This document shows positions 43,584-50,493 of a stretch of 64,000 nucleotides of DNA, one piece after another. Position 1 is the stretch's first letter. Every line of letters begins with the position of its first letter. Source of the DNA: Polyangiaceae bacterium (GTDB lineage Bacteria; Myxococcota_A; Polyangia; Polyangiales; Polyangiaceae). The stretch is taken from assembly GCA_019637295.1 (NCBI GenBank), contig JAHBVX010000001.1:471501-535500 (forward strand), written 5' to 3'. A program made the position numbers and the translations under genes. Under the pieces are notes generated by a model. That model was not told where the DNA came from. It saw nothing but the letters and a program-made list of their open reading frames with translations, and ran no database searches.

Positions 43584-45032
43584 ATGACGACCTCGAGCGC
43601 CAAGTACCGCGCGCCGTTCGCGCCCGGCGGCTCCCAGGAAATCGATGCCGAGATCTGCCGCAAGCTGCTCGAGATCGCGCTATCCAAAGGGGGCGACTAT
43701 GCCGATCTGTTCTTCGAATACCGCGCAAGCGGTGCCATGGTGTTCGAGGAGGGCATCACGCGCAGCGCCTCGCGGGGGGTGAGCCTCGGCCTCGGCGTTC
43801 GCGTCCAGCGCGGTGACGCCACCGGTTACGCCTACGTCGAGGACCTCACCTGGGACTCGATGAAGCGCGCCGCGGAGACGGCCGCGCGTATCGCCACGGG
43901 CTCGCCGGGTGCGCCTGCCGCGCGACTCGAGCCGCGAGTCCTGCCCAGTCGCTACGAGTTGGCCCAGGCCAGTCTGGACGTGGCCGGTCTCGACAAGCGT
44001 GCGCTGCTCGAGCGCGCGAGCCGCGCGGCTCTGGCCCTCGACTCGCGCATCCGCAAGGCGGACGCGAGCTTCGTGGAGGAGATCCGCGAGATCCTGGTGG
44101 CCACGAGCGACGGCGCCTTGTGCCGGGACGTGCAGCCACTGATCCGTTTCGGTGTTGGGGCCATCGCGGAACAGGCGGGCCGGCGCGAGTCGGGACGCAG
44201 CGGCGGCGGCGGTCGCATGACGCTGCAGTACTTCGCCGACAAGTCTCCCGAGTGGCACGCCGAGCGCGCCGCGCGGCAGGCGCTGACACTGCTCGACGCG
44301 CGGCCGGCCCCGGCGGGTCAGCTGGAGGTGGTGCTGGCACCGGGGGACAGCGGCATACTGCTGCACGAAGCGGTTGGGCACGGACTCGAGGCGGACTTCA
44401 ACCGGAAGGGGACCAGCAACTACACGGGGCGAGTCGGCAAGCCCGTGGCGAGCGAGCTGTGCACGGTCGTGGACGATCCGACGTTCTTGCAGAGCCGTGG
44501 CTCGATCAACGTGGACGACGAAGGTGTCGAGCCCGAGACGAACGTGCTGATCGAGAAGGGGATCTTGCGCGGCTACATGCAAGACCGGCTGTCGGCTCGC
44601 CACTTCAAGCTCCCGCGCGGGGGCAGTGGTCGCCGCCAGAGCTTCCAATGCGCTCCCATGCCGCGCATGACGAATACGGTGCTGCTGGCCGGGCCCCACG
44701 ATCCGGAGGAGATCCTCGCTAGCGTCAAGCGGGGTGTGTACGCCAAGACCTTTGGCGGCGGGCAGGTCGACATCGCCAACGGGGACTTCGTGTTCAACCT
44801 GACCGAGAGCTACCTGGTGGAAGATGGCAAGATCACCGCACCGCTCAAGGGCGTGAACCTGATCGGCAACGGGCCCGAGACCCTGGCCGACGTGAGCATG
44901 CTCGGCAGCGACGTCGAGATCTCCGACGGGATCTGGACCTGCGGCAAGGATGGGCAGAGCGTGCCCGTGGGGGTCGGCTGTCCCACCATCAAGATCTCGA
45001 AGATCACCGTAGGTGGCACCCAGATCGGATGA
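43584..45032 (+). CDS. tldD: Metalloprotease TldD
   Basis: TldD with TldE/PmbA forms a metallopeptidase that trims peptides such as modified natural products and antitoxins. The 482-residue protein has the zinc motif HEAVGHGLEADF (H261-E262-x3-H266), MVFEEGITRSASRGVSLGLGVRV near the N-terminus, and the C-terminal MTNTVLLAGPHDPEEIL and GGGQVDIANGDFVFN region carrying the third ligand. Its partner tldE is not adjacent. ATG at 43584. Confidence 0.95.
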   Translation: MTTSSAKYRAPFAPGGSQEIDAEICRKLLEIALSKGGDYADLFFEYRASGAMVFEEGITRSASRGVSLGLGVRVQRGDATGYAYVEDLTWDSMKRAAETAARIATGSPGAPAARLEPRVLPSRYELAQASLDVAGLDKRALLERASRAALALDSRIRKADASFVEEIREILVATSDGALCRDVQPLIRFGVGAIAEQAGRRESGRSGGGGRMTLQYFADKSPEWHAERAARQALTLLDARPAPAGQLEVVLAPGDSGILLHEAVGHGLEADFNRKGTSNYTGRVGKPVASELCTVVDDPTFLQSRGSINVDDEGVEPETNVLIEKGILRGYMQDRLSARHFKLPRGGSGRRQSFQCAPMPRMTNTVLLAGPHDPEEILASVKRGVYAKTFGGGQVDIANGDFVFNLTESYLVEDGKITAPLKGVNLIGNGPETLADVSMLGSDVEISDGIWTCGKDGQSVPVGVGCPTIKISKITVGGTQIG

Positions 45033-45060
45033 GCCGGGGGCCGCACGAACGCGCACGTTC

Positions 45061-45735
45061 GTGGCGGTGATCGGGCACGCGTCCTTGCTCGAACGGGAGG
45101 ACGGCGCGGCTGCGGTGCTTCGACAGCTCGGCGCCGAAGTGATCACCCTCGACCTGTGGGACGATCCCGGTCTGCTGCTGCGGACGGACGGCCGCTTGCG
45201 CGCGCTGGTCATCGAGGCGTTGGATCGACCGGACCTCGGCGTGGCCGTGCTGCGGGCGCTGCGCAAGGAGCGGGAGCTCGACGGTGTCTCGGCGCTGATG
45301 GCGGTCACCGTCGCTCAGCTCGGGCGCCTCGAGCCCTCGGGAGGCTTCGATGACTTCGTGCTCTTCCCCTACGTGCCCGCCGAGCTGTACGCGCGCATTC
45401 GCGCCCTGGAGTGGCAGAAGAGCGAGTTCTCCAGCGAAGAGCGGCACAAGGTCGGCAGCATCGTGGTCGACCGGGCAGCGCACGAGGTCACCGTCGACGG
45501 CAAGCCCGTGGTCCTCACCGCCAAGGAGCTCGCCCTCTTGGTCTACTTCTGCGAGCGTCGCGGACGCGTGCTCACGCGAGAGCACCTGCTCGCGAATGTC
45601 TGGGGCAATCGCTACGAAGGAGGCGCGCGCACGGTGGACATCCATGTTCGGCGGCTGCGCGCCAAGCTCGGGGACTCGCTCCCGCTCGAGACGCTGCGCG
45701 GCAGCGGCTACAAGCTGCGAGCCGTGGAGGACTGA
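45061..45735 (+). CDS. OmpR/PhoB-type regulator with degenerate receiver domain
   Basis: The C-terminal half (about 125-224) is a clear winged helix (VLTAKELALLVYFCERRGRVLTREHLL; RTVDIHVRRLRAKLG; LRGSGYKL). The N-terminal half has receiver-like length and pattern but lacks the phosphorylation chemistry: the acidic pair is replaced (VIGHAS), the acceptor Asp position reads LVIEAL (Glu), and the switch Lys position reads LFPY. It should bind DNA without phosphorylation or through another signal. Start uncertain: GTG at 45061 places the first strand at the N-terminus; a GTG at 45013 would overlap tldD. pdxA follows after 4 bp. Confidence 0.82.
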   Translation: MAVIGHASLLEREDGAAAVLRQLGAEVITLDLWDDPGLLLRTDGRLRALVIEALDRPDLGVAVLRALRKERELDGVSALMAVTVAQLGRLEPSGGFDDFVLFPYVPAELYARIRALEWQKSEFSSEERHKVGSIVVDRAAHEVTVDGKPVVLTAKELALLVYFCERRGRVLTREHLLANVWGNRYEGGARTVDIHVRRLRAKLGDSLPLETLRGSGYKLRAVED

Positions 45736-45739
45736 GGCC

Positions 45740-46729
45740 ATGTTGGTCGTGAGCGTTGGCTGTCCAGCCGGTGTCGGTCCCGAGGTGAGCGTCGCTGCAG
45801 CCGCCCGCGCGAGCCGTCACGCCATCGTCTTGGTGGGAGACTCGGGCGTCATCCGAGCGGCCGCGCGGCTGCGCGAGGTGTCGGCGGAGCGATTCGTCGT
45901 GTTCGACGGCAAGGCGCCGCCCCGCGGGCGCATCGCCGTGTACGATCCGGGACCCAAGCTCGTGCGCGCGGACTTTCGCCCAGGGCGCCCGTCGAAGCGC
46001 GCCGGGCGCGCGCAGCTCGCGTGGATCGATGCGGCGCTCGCGCTGGTGAGGATGCTCCCGACCGAGCGCGCGCTCGTGACCGGTCCCGTGAGCAAGCACG
46101 CGGTCGCGAGCTCCGGCGCGCGAGGCGCGGCGGGTTTTCTCGGCCACACCGAACACCTGCAGCGTCGAGTCGGGGCGAGCCACAGCGTGATGTGCTTTCA
46201 CACGCCGCGCTTCGCGACGTCGCTGGTGACGACGCACCTGCCCGTCTCCCGGGTTCCGCGGGCGCTCTCCGCCGCGGGGGTGAAGCACGCCACCGTCGAG
46301 CTCGCGCACTTCTCCCGGCGCCTCGGCGAACGACGGCCGCGCATCGCGGTCACCTCCCTCAACCCCCACGCGGGCGAGGGCGAGCTGCTCGGGACGGAGG
46401 AGCGCACCGCGATAGTCCCCGGGATCGAGCAGGCGCGCAGGCTGCTCGGCCGACGTGCCGTCATCACCGGGCCGGTGGGCGCCGAGACCGCGTATCGCTG
46501 GGCCCAGAGTGGCGCGGTGCAGGGTGTGGTGGCCATGATGCACGACCAAGCCACCATCCCGACGAAGCTCGTCGCGTTCGGCGACGCCGTGAACGTGACC
46601 CTGGGGCTCGGTCTGGTGCGCACCAGCGTCGATCACGGCACCGCGTACGACGTAGCCTGGCGCGGTCAGGCGGAGGCGCGCGGGATGTTGGCCGCGATGC
46701 GCCTCGCCGCGCGCTTGCTGGTGCGGTGA
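45740..46729 (+). CDS. pdxA: 4-hydroxythreonine-4-phosphate dehydrogenase PdxA
   Basis: PdxA oxidises 4-phosphohydroxy-threonine in the DXP-dependent pyridoxal phosphate pathway. The 329-residue protein has the N-terminal GCPAGVGPEV, FLGHTEHL, NPHAGEGELLGTEE and MMHDQATIPTKLVAFGDAVN motifs, which hold the three metal-binding His residues, and RTSVDHGTAYDVA near the end. The ATG at 45740 lies 4 bp after the regulator stop, so the two are probably one transcript. Confidence 0.92.
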   Translation: MLVVSVGCPAGVGPEVSVAAAARASRHAIVLVGDSGVIRAAARLREVSAERFVVFDGKAPPRGRIAVYDPGPKLVRADFRPGRPSKRAGRAQLAWIDAALALVRMLPTERALVTGPVSKHAVASSGARGAAGFLGHTEHLQRRVGASHSVMCFHTPRFATSLVTTHLPVSRVPRALSAAGVKHATVELAHFSRRLGERRPRIAVTSLNPHAGEGELLGTEERTAIVPGIEQARRLLGRRAVITGPVGAETAYRWAQSGAVQGVVAMMHDQATIPTKLVAFGDAVNVTLGLGLVRTSVDHGTAYDVAWRGQAEARGMLAAMRLAARLLVR

Positions 46730-46769
46730 GCAGCTCGCCGCGCCGACGGCGCGACGAAGCGTCGATTCG

Positions 46770-46842
46770 TGGAGCCGAGGGGGATCGAACCCCTGACCTC
46801 ATGACTGCCAGTCATGCGCTCTCCCAGCTGAGCTACGGCCCC
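46770..46842 (-). tRNA. tRNA-Ala (anticodon GGC)
   Basis: The minus strand folds into a standard 73-nt cloverleaf. The acceptor GGGGCCG pairs with CGGCTCC and includes the G3-U70 pair that identifies alanine tRNA. D arm GCTC/GAGC; anticodon stem CATGA/TCATG with loop CTGGCAG, anticodon GGC; T arm with GTTCGATC; discriminator A. CCA is not encoded. Confidence 0.97.
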
Positions 46843-46949
46843 GGGAAGGCCGCGAACCCTGTCACACTCCGCTCATGATGGCGAGCGGAAAAACTTCCGC
46901 CCGCTCGGAGCCATGGGCCCGCCGTCTCGCGGCCTCTTTCATTCTGTCT

Positions 46950-46967
46950 GTCCGCCGACCGGCGGAC
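46950..46967 (-). terminator. Hairpin beyond the small membrane protein gene
   Basis: A perfect 8-bp stem GTCCGCCG/CGGCGGAC with a 2-base AC loop, 12 bp after the minus-strand stop at 46979. No U-run follows. It lies between that gene and tRNA-Ala and may separate their transcripts. Confidence 0.4.
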
Positions 46968-46978
46968 CTTCATCAGTT

Positions 46979-47296
46979 TCAACCGCCTTGGGGCGCGGGC
47001 TGTCCGCCCGGCGCCGGTTGAGGCATGCGACCGGCCGGGATGGGCTGGGAGGGGAGATTGGCGGCCGCCTCCGCTGCGGCGGCTGCTTCCGCGGCTTGCG
47101 CGGTGGCTGTCGCGGCCTGCTGCAACTCCGCGCGCGTCTTACCCGGTGGCGCCATCACCACCAAGGTGAGCGCGCCCGCCAAGAACAGTGAGCCACCGAG
47201 CAGCGGCAGCCACAGGGGCGTGCGCGGCTCGTCGGCGTCGAGCTCGTCGTCCTCGGTGTGGGCGTCGGCGGCGTGGTCCAGATCGACGTGCGACAT
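46979..47296 (-). CDS. Small single-span membrane protein
   Basis: A 105-residue protein: acidic N-terminus with several Asp/His (residues 1-27), one membrane span (about 29-49, WLPLLGGSLFLAGALTLVVM), an Ala/Glu helix (about 55-80) and a Pro/Gly-rich tail. No family recognised. Composition and third-position GC agree with a real gene; the antisense frames are less convincing. Confidence 0.6.
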   Translation of the reverse strand: MSHVDLDHAADAHTEDDELDADEPRTPLWLPLLGGSLFLAGALTLVVMAPPGKTRAELQQAATATAQAAEAAAAAEAAANLPSQPIPAGRMPQPAPGGQPAPQGG

Positions 47297-47411
47297 TCAG
47301 GGCTTATGTGAGGGATCCGCCGCCGGGTCAAGTACGCCGGGCGAGGCCACCGGCGCGACCGGCCCCGGGGCCTGGTTTCCGCCCGGCCGAACGCGTCACA
47401 AGCGAGCCAAG

Positions 47412-48224
47412 ATGTCATACCCTCGCCGGGTGACACCGCTCCGATTCGCCGTGGTGGCCTCGCCCGAAGCGCGGAGCGCTGCCCGGGGGTTCGCGCGCTG
47501 GCTCGGGGGAGTGACCGGGCTGCCGGTGATGGCGGATGTATACGGCGGCTACAGCGAGCTCCGCGACGCCGTCGTCGCCGGGGCGGCCCACGTCGTGTGG
47601 GCGCCGCCGCTCGTTGCCATCGACCTCGAGGATCGCAACGCGGCGCGCTCGGTGGCGGTGGTTCGACGCGGCGCTCGCGCGGGCTACCACGCGGCGTTGT
47701 TCGCCAGCGCCCGGAGCGCGGCGCGTCGCGTGGAGGACCTCGAGCGGGTGCGCGTGGCGTGGGTCAGTCGGGAGAGCGCCTCTGGCTACGTCGTTCCGCG
47801 CTGGCACTTGCGCTCGCTCGGGCACCGCCTCGACGCCTTGTTCGGCTCGGAGGCCTTCCTGGGCAGTCACGAAGCGGTAGCGAGTGCGGTGTTGACCGGG
47901 GAAGCGGACGTCGGGGCGACGCATGTGGGCCTCGATCCGGATGGGCGTGCGCTGTCGAGCGCTCCCTGGATGGTGGCCGGCCACCCGGCGTCGGCGGCGC
48001 GCGTGCTCGTGCTGATCGGCCCGATCCCCGGGGACGTCGTGATGGTCGCGTCCAACATCTCCGGCGCCGAGCGAGAGCAGATCATGGGCGCGCTCTTGTC
48101 CGTGCGTGAGGAACCCGGCGTGGAGGCGTCGGTGCTGTTCGAGGCCAGCCGCTTCGAGCCCGTCGCCGAAGGTCACCTGAACTTGCTGCGAAAGCTCGCG
48201 CGCTTCGGGGAGACCCGCGCCTGA
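47412..48224 (+). CDS. PhnD-like substrate-binding protein without signal peptide
   Basis: A 270-residue protein resembling the PhnD/SsuA periplasmic-binding-protein fold: an opening strand RFAVVASPEA, ADVYGGYSELRDAVVAGAAHVVWAPP at the hinge, VAWVSRESASGYVVPRW, and FLGSHEAVASAVLTGEADVGATHV near the second lobe. PhnD proteins bind phosphonate or phosphite for an ABC importer, but here there is no signal peptide and no importer gene, so it may act as a cytoplasmic ligand sensor. Start at ATG 47412; a GTG at 47430 is also possible. The Ser/Thr kinase gene starts 88 bp downstream. Confidence 0.7.
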   Translation: MSYPRRVTPLRFAVVASPEARSAARGFARWLGGVTGLPVMADVYGGYSELRDAVVAGAAHVVWAPPLVAIDLEDRNAARSVAVVRRGARAGYHAALFASARSAARRVEDLERVRVAWVSRESASGYVVPRWHLRSLGHRLDALFGSEAFLGSHEAVASAVLTGEADVGATHVGLDPDGRALSSAPWMVAGHPASAARVLVLIGPIPGDVVMVASNISGAEREQIMGALLSVREEPGVEASVLFEASRFEPVAEGHLNLLRKLARFGETRA

Positions 48225-48311
48225 GCTGCCTCGGCCGCGCTGGAAAAGTGGCTGTCGCCGAATCCCGTGCCGTGATGTAGGCTTGTGCCCGCGTTTCGCG
48301 CCGCACCGCTC

Positions 48312-49751
48312 ATGGCACAGCAGCAACAACGGTACCGAGTCATCGAGAAGATCGCCTCCGGCGGCATGGCCGAGGTCTTCCGTGCCGAGAGCGCGGGCCT
48401 CGAAGGTTTCAAGAAGACGGTCGCGATCAAGCGCGTCTTGCCGCACCTCGCGGAGAAGAAGCAGTTCATCGGGATGTTCCTGGACGAGGCGCGCCTCTCG
48501 GCGACGCTGTCCCACTCGAACTGTGTCCAGGTCTTCGACATCGGCGTGGGCGACGACACCTACTTCATCGTCATGGAGTACGTGGACGGCGCGGACCTGA
48601 AGGCCGTCATCGAGTACCAGAAGAGGATTGGCCGCCCCATCGCTCCGGAGATCGCGTGCCTGATCTGCGTGCGCATTTGCGAAGGCCTCGCCTACGCGCA
48701 CGAGATGAAGGACTCCAAAGGGCACGTTCAGGGCATCGTCCACCGCGACATGTCGCCGCCCAACGTGCTGATCACGAAGCACGGCGAGGTCAAGATCGTG
48801 GACTTCGGTCTGGCCAAGGCGAACAGCCAGCTGGAGAAGAGCGAGCCTGGCATCATCAAGGGCAAGTTCAGCTATCTGTCTCCAGAGGCGGCGCTGGGTC
48901 AGCCCATCGACGCGCGGACAGACATCTTCGCCGTGGGCATCATTCTGTGGGAGCTGCTCGCGGGTCGACGCCTGTTCATCGGAGATACGGATCTCGACAC
49001 CGTGCGGCAGGTTCAGGCAGCGCGCATTCCTCCGCTCGCGCAGTTCAACCCCGCCGTCACCCCCGAGCTCGAGCAAGTGGTCCAGCGTTCGTTGGCACGC
49101 GATCCGGCGCAGCGCTACTCGACGGCGCGGGATCTCGGCCGCGATCTGAACGTGGTGCTCTTTCAGGTGGGCCGCCCGGTCTCCAGCTTCGACATCGCGT
49201 CGCTGGTGCAGCCCGTCGTGCAGGCTCGCCAGACGGACGTCAAAGGCGCGGTCTCGAAGAAGTCCATCATCGGCTCGCTGATCGAAGAGGCCTTGTTCGA
49301 GTTCACCTCGCTACAGGAGAAGGAAGAGCGGTCGAGCGCGGATTTGGGCTCCACTCCCCTCAGCCTCGGAGGCTTCAACCCGTCGCCCGACTGGGCCGGG
49401 GATCTGGGCCTCTCGCAACCACCCGAGCGCCAGCGCGTGCCCAGCGGCCAGTTCGAGCTCGGCAACCTGGCGGCGCTGGAGGACGACGAGCCGCTGCACG
49501 TCGCGCCTCCCTCGGTCCCCATCTCGGTCAATCAGCCGCCGCTCTCGGCGCCGGTCATGATGGCTCCGCCCCCGAGTGGCCCCGTGCAGTATCCGCCGCC
49601 CGCCTCAGGGAGCGCGGTTGCCCCCGCCTCAGCCAAGAGCGGCGGCAAGGGCGGCGTGGTGGCCGTGCTCTTGCTGCTCGTGCTCGTCGCGGGCGCCGCG
49701 GGGGCCTGGTTTGCCGGGCTCATCCCCGGGCTGCCCCCCCCGCCGCGCTAG
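48312..49751 (+). CDS. Hanks-type Ser/Thr protein kinase with C-terminal membrane span
   Basis: A 479-residue protein with an N-terminal kinase domain: glycine loop SGGMAEVF (16-23), Lys40 (VAIKRV), catalytic loop HRDMSPPN (144-151), DFG (164-166) and SPEAAL. The loop has Ser148 in place of the usual Lys of HRDxKPxN, a variant I recall as common in myxobacterial kinases. A long Ser/Pro-rich tail follows, ending in one span (about 449-470) and PPPPR. ATG 48312 was preferred over an upstream start at 48285. Its 3' end lies 16 bp from the convergent infC stop. Confidence 0.9.
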   Translation: MAQQQQRYRVIEKIASGGMAEVFRAESAGLEGFKKTVAIKRVLPHLAEKKQFIGMFLDEARLSATLSHSNCVQVFDIGVGDDTYFIVMEYVDGADLKAVIEYQKRIGRPIAPEIACLICVRICEGLAYAHEMKDSKGHVQGIVHRDMSPPNVLITKHGEVKIVDFGLAKANSQLEKSEPGIIKGKFSYLSPEAALGQPIDARTDIFAVGIILWELLAGRRLFIGDTDLDTVRQVQAARIPPLAQFNPAVTPELEQVVQRSLARDPAQRYSTARDLGRDLNVVLFQVGRPVSSFDIASLVQPVVQARQTDVKGAVSKKSIIGSLIEEALFEFTSLQEKEERSSADLGSTPLSLGGFNPSPDWAGDLGLSQPPERQRVPSGQFELGNLAALEDDEPLHVAPPSVPISVNQPPLSAPVMMAPPPSGPVQYPPPASGSAVAPASAKSGGKGGVVAVLLLLVLVAGAAGAWFAGLIPGLPPPPR

Positions 49752-49767
49752 CCGGACGAGCCGAGGC

Positions 49768-50463
49768 TCATTCGTCCGCGTCGTCGTCGTCATCGTCGTC
49801 GTCGTCGTCGTCGAAATCCTCCTCGGGCTCATCCGGGGCTTCGTTCGACGTGGAGGAGTGAGCGCCGGACTCGCGCTCTTTCTCGCGCAGCGCGCGATCT
49901 TGAGCCAAGCGCTGCATCACCGCCGGACGGGGTGACAAGAGCAGGCCCATGGTGCGCCCTTCCATGCCTGGCCCCTGCTCGACGTTCGCTAGGTCCTCGG
50001 TGTTCTGTATGAAGAACGCGAGCTGTCGCTGCGCGATCTGCGGGTGGGTGATCTCACGGCCGCGGAAGCGGCAGGTGATCTTCACCTTGTTGCCGCCCTC
50101 GATGAACTTGCGAGCGGCGCGCATCTTGACGTTCAGATCGTGATCGTCTGTCTTGGGGCGGAGCTTGATCTCCTTGACCTCGACGACGGTCTGTTTGCGC
50201 TTGGCTTCCCGCTGCTTCTTCTTCTCCTCGTACTTGTACTTGCCGAAGTCGAGAATCTTGCAGACGGGTGGAGAGGCTTTTGGATTGACCTCCACCAAGT
50301 CGAGCCCTTGCTCGGCAGCGCGCTTGAGCGCGGCGCCGGTGTCGAGCACGCCTAAATTCGAGCCGTCCGCGTCGACGACGCGCACCTCGGGCACTCGAAT
50401 GCGGTGATTGATTCGGATTTGCGGGCCGCGCGGCTCGCGACTGAAGCGTCGCCCCATTGCCAT
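49768..50463 (-). CDS. infC: Translation initiation factor IF-3 with acidic tail
   Basis: IF-3 binds the 30S subunit and checks start codons. The 231-residue protein has the N-terminal domain (RINHRIRVPEVRVVDADG; EVNPKASPPVCKILDFGKY), the linker helix (KKKQREAKRKQ), and the C-terminal domain (EIKLRPKTDDHDLNVK; RFRGREITHP). About 50 extra residues follow, ending in a run of eleven Asp. The usual length is about 170-180. The IF-3 (Dsg) of Myxococcus xanthus also has a long C-terminal tail, reported to matter for development. Start ATG 50463, 30 bp after thrS. Confidence 0.96.
   Translation of the reverse strand: MAMGRRFSREPRGPQIRINHRIRVPEVRVVDADGSNLGVLDTGAALKRAAEQGLDLVEVNPKASPPVCKILDFGKYKYEEKKKQREAKRKQTVVEVKEIKLRPKTDDHDLNVKMRAARKFIEGGNKVKITCRFRGREITHPQIAQRQLAFFIQNTEDLANVEQGPGMEGRTMGLLLSPRPAVMQRLAQDRALREKERESGAHSSTSNEAPDEPEEDFDDDDDDDDDDDADE
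49780..49813 (-). repeat. Triplet run encoding the poly-Asp tail of IF-3
   Basis: Eleven near-perfect GTC/ATC triplets (minus strand GAC/GAT) encode consecutive Asp residues at the IF-3 C-terminus. Ten are identical GAC and one is GAT, so replication slippage could change tail length. Confidence 0.8.
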
Positions 50464-50493
50464 GTGCTGGTTTCTCTATACCCTTTCCCCAGC

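Noticed and set aside
46930-46947. 15-base sequence CTCTTTCATTCTGTC shared with 63809-63823, both near hairpins
   Set aside because: A 15-base match within 64 kb is expected by chance, and the flanking hairpins differ in sequence.
48746-48769. Second kinase as a pseudokinase because the catalytic loop reads HRDMSPPN
   Set aside because: HRD, Asn, DFG and the glycine-loop Lys are intact, and Ser at the Lys position is a variant I recall from many myxobacterial kinases.
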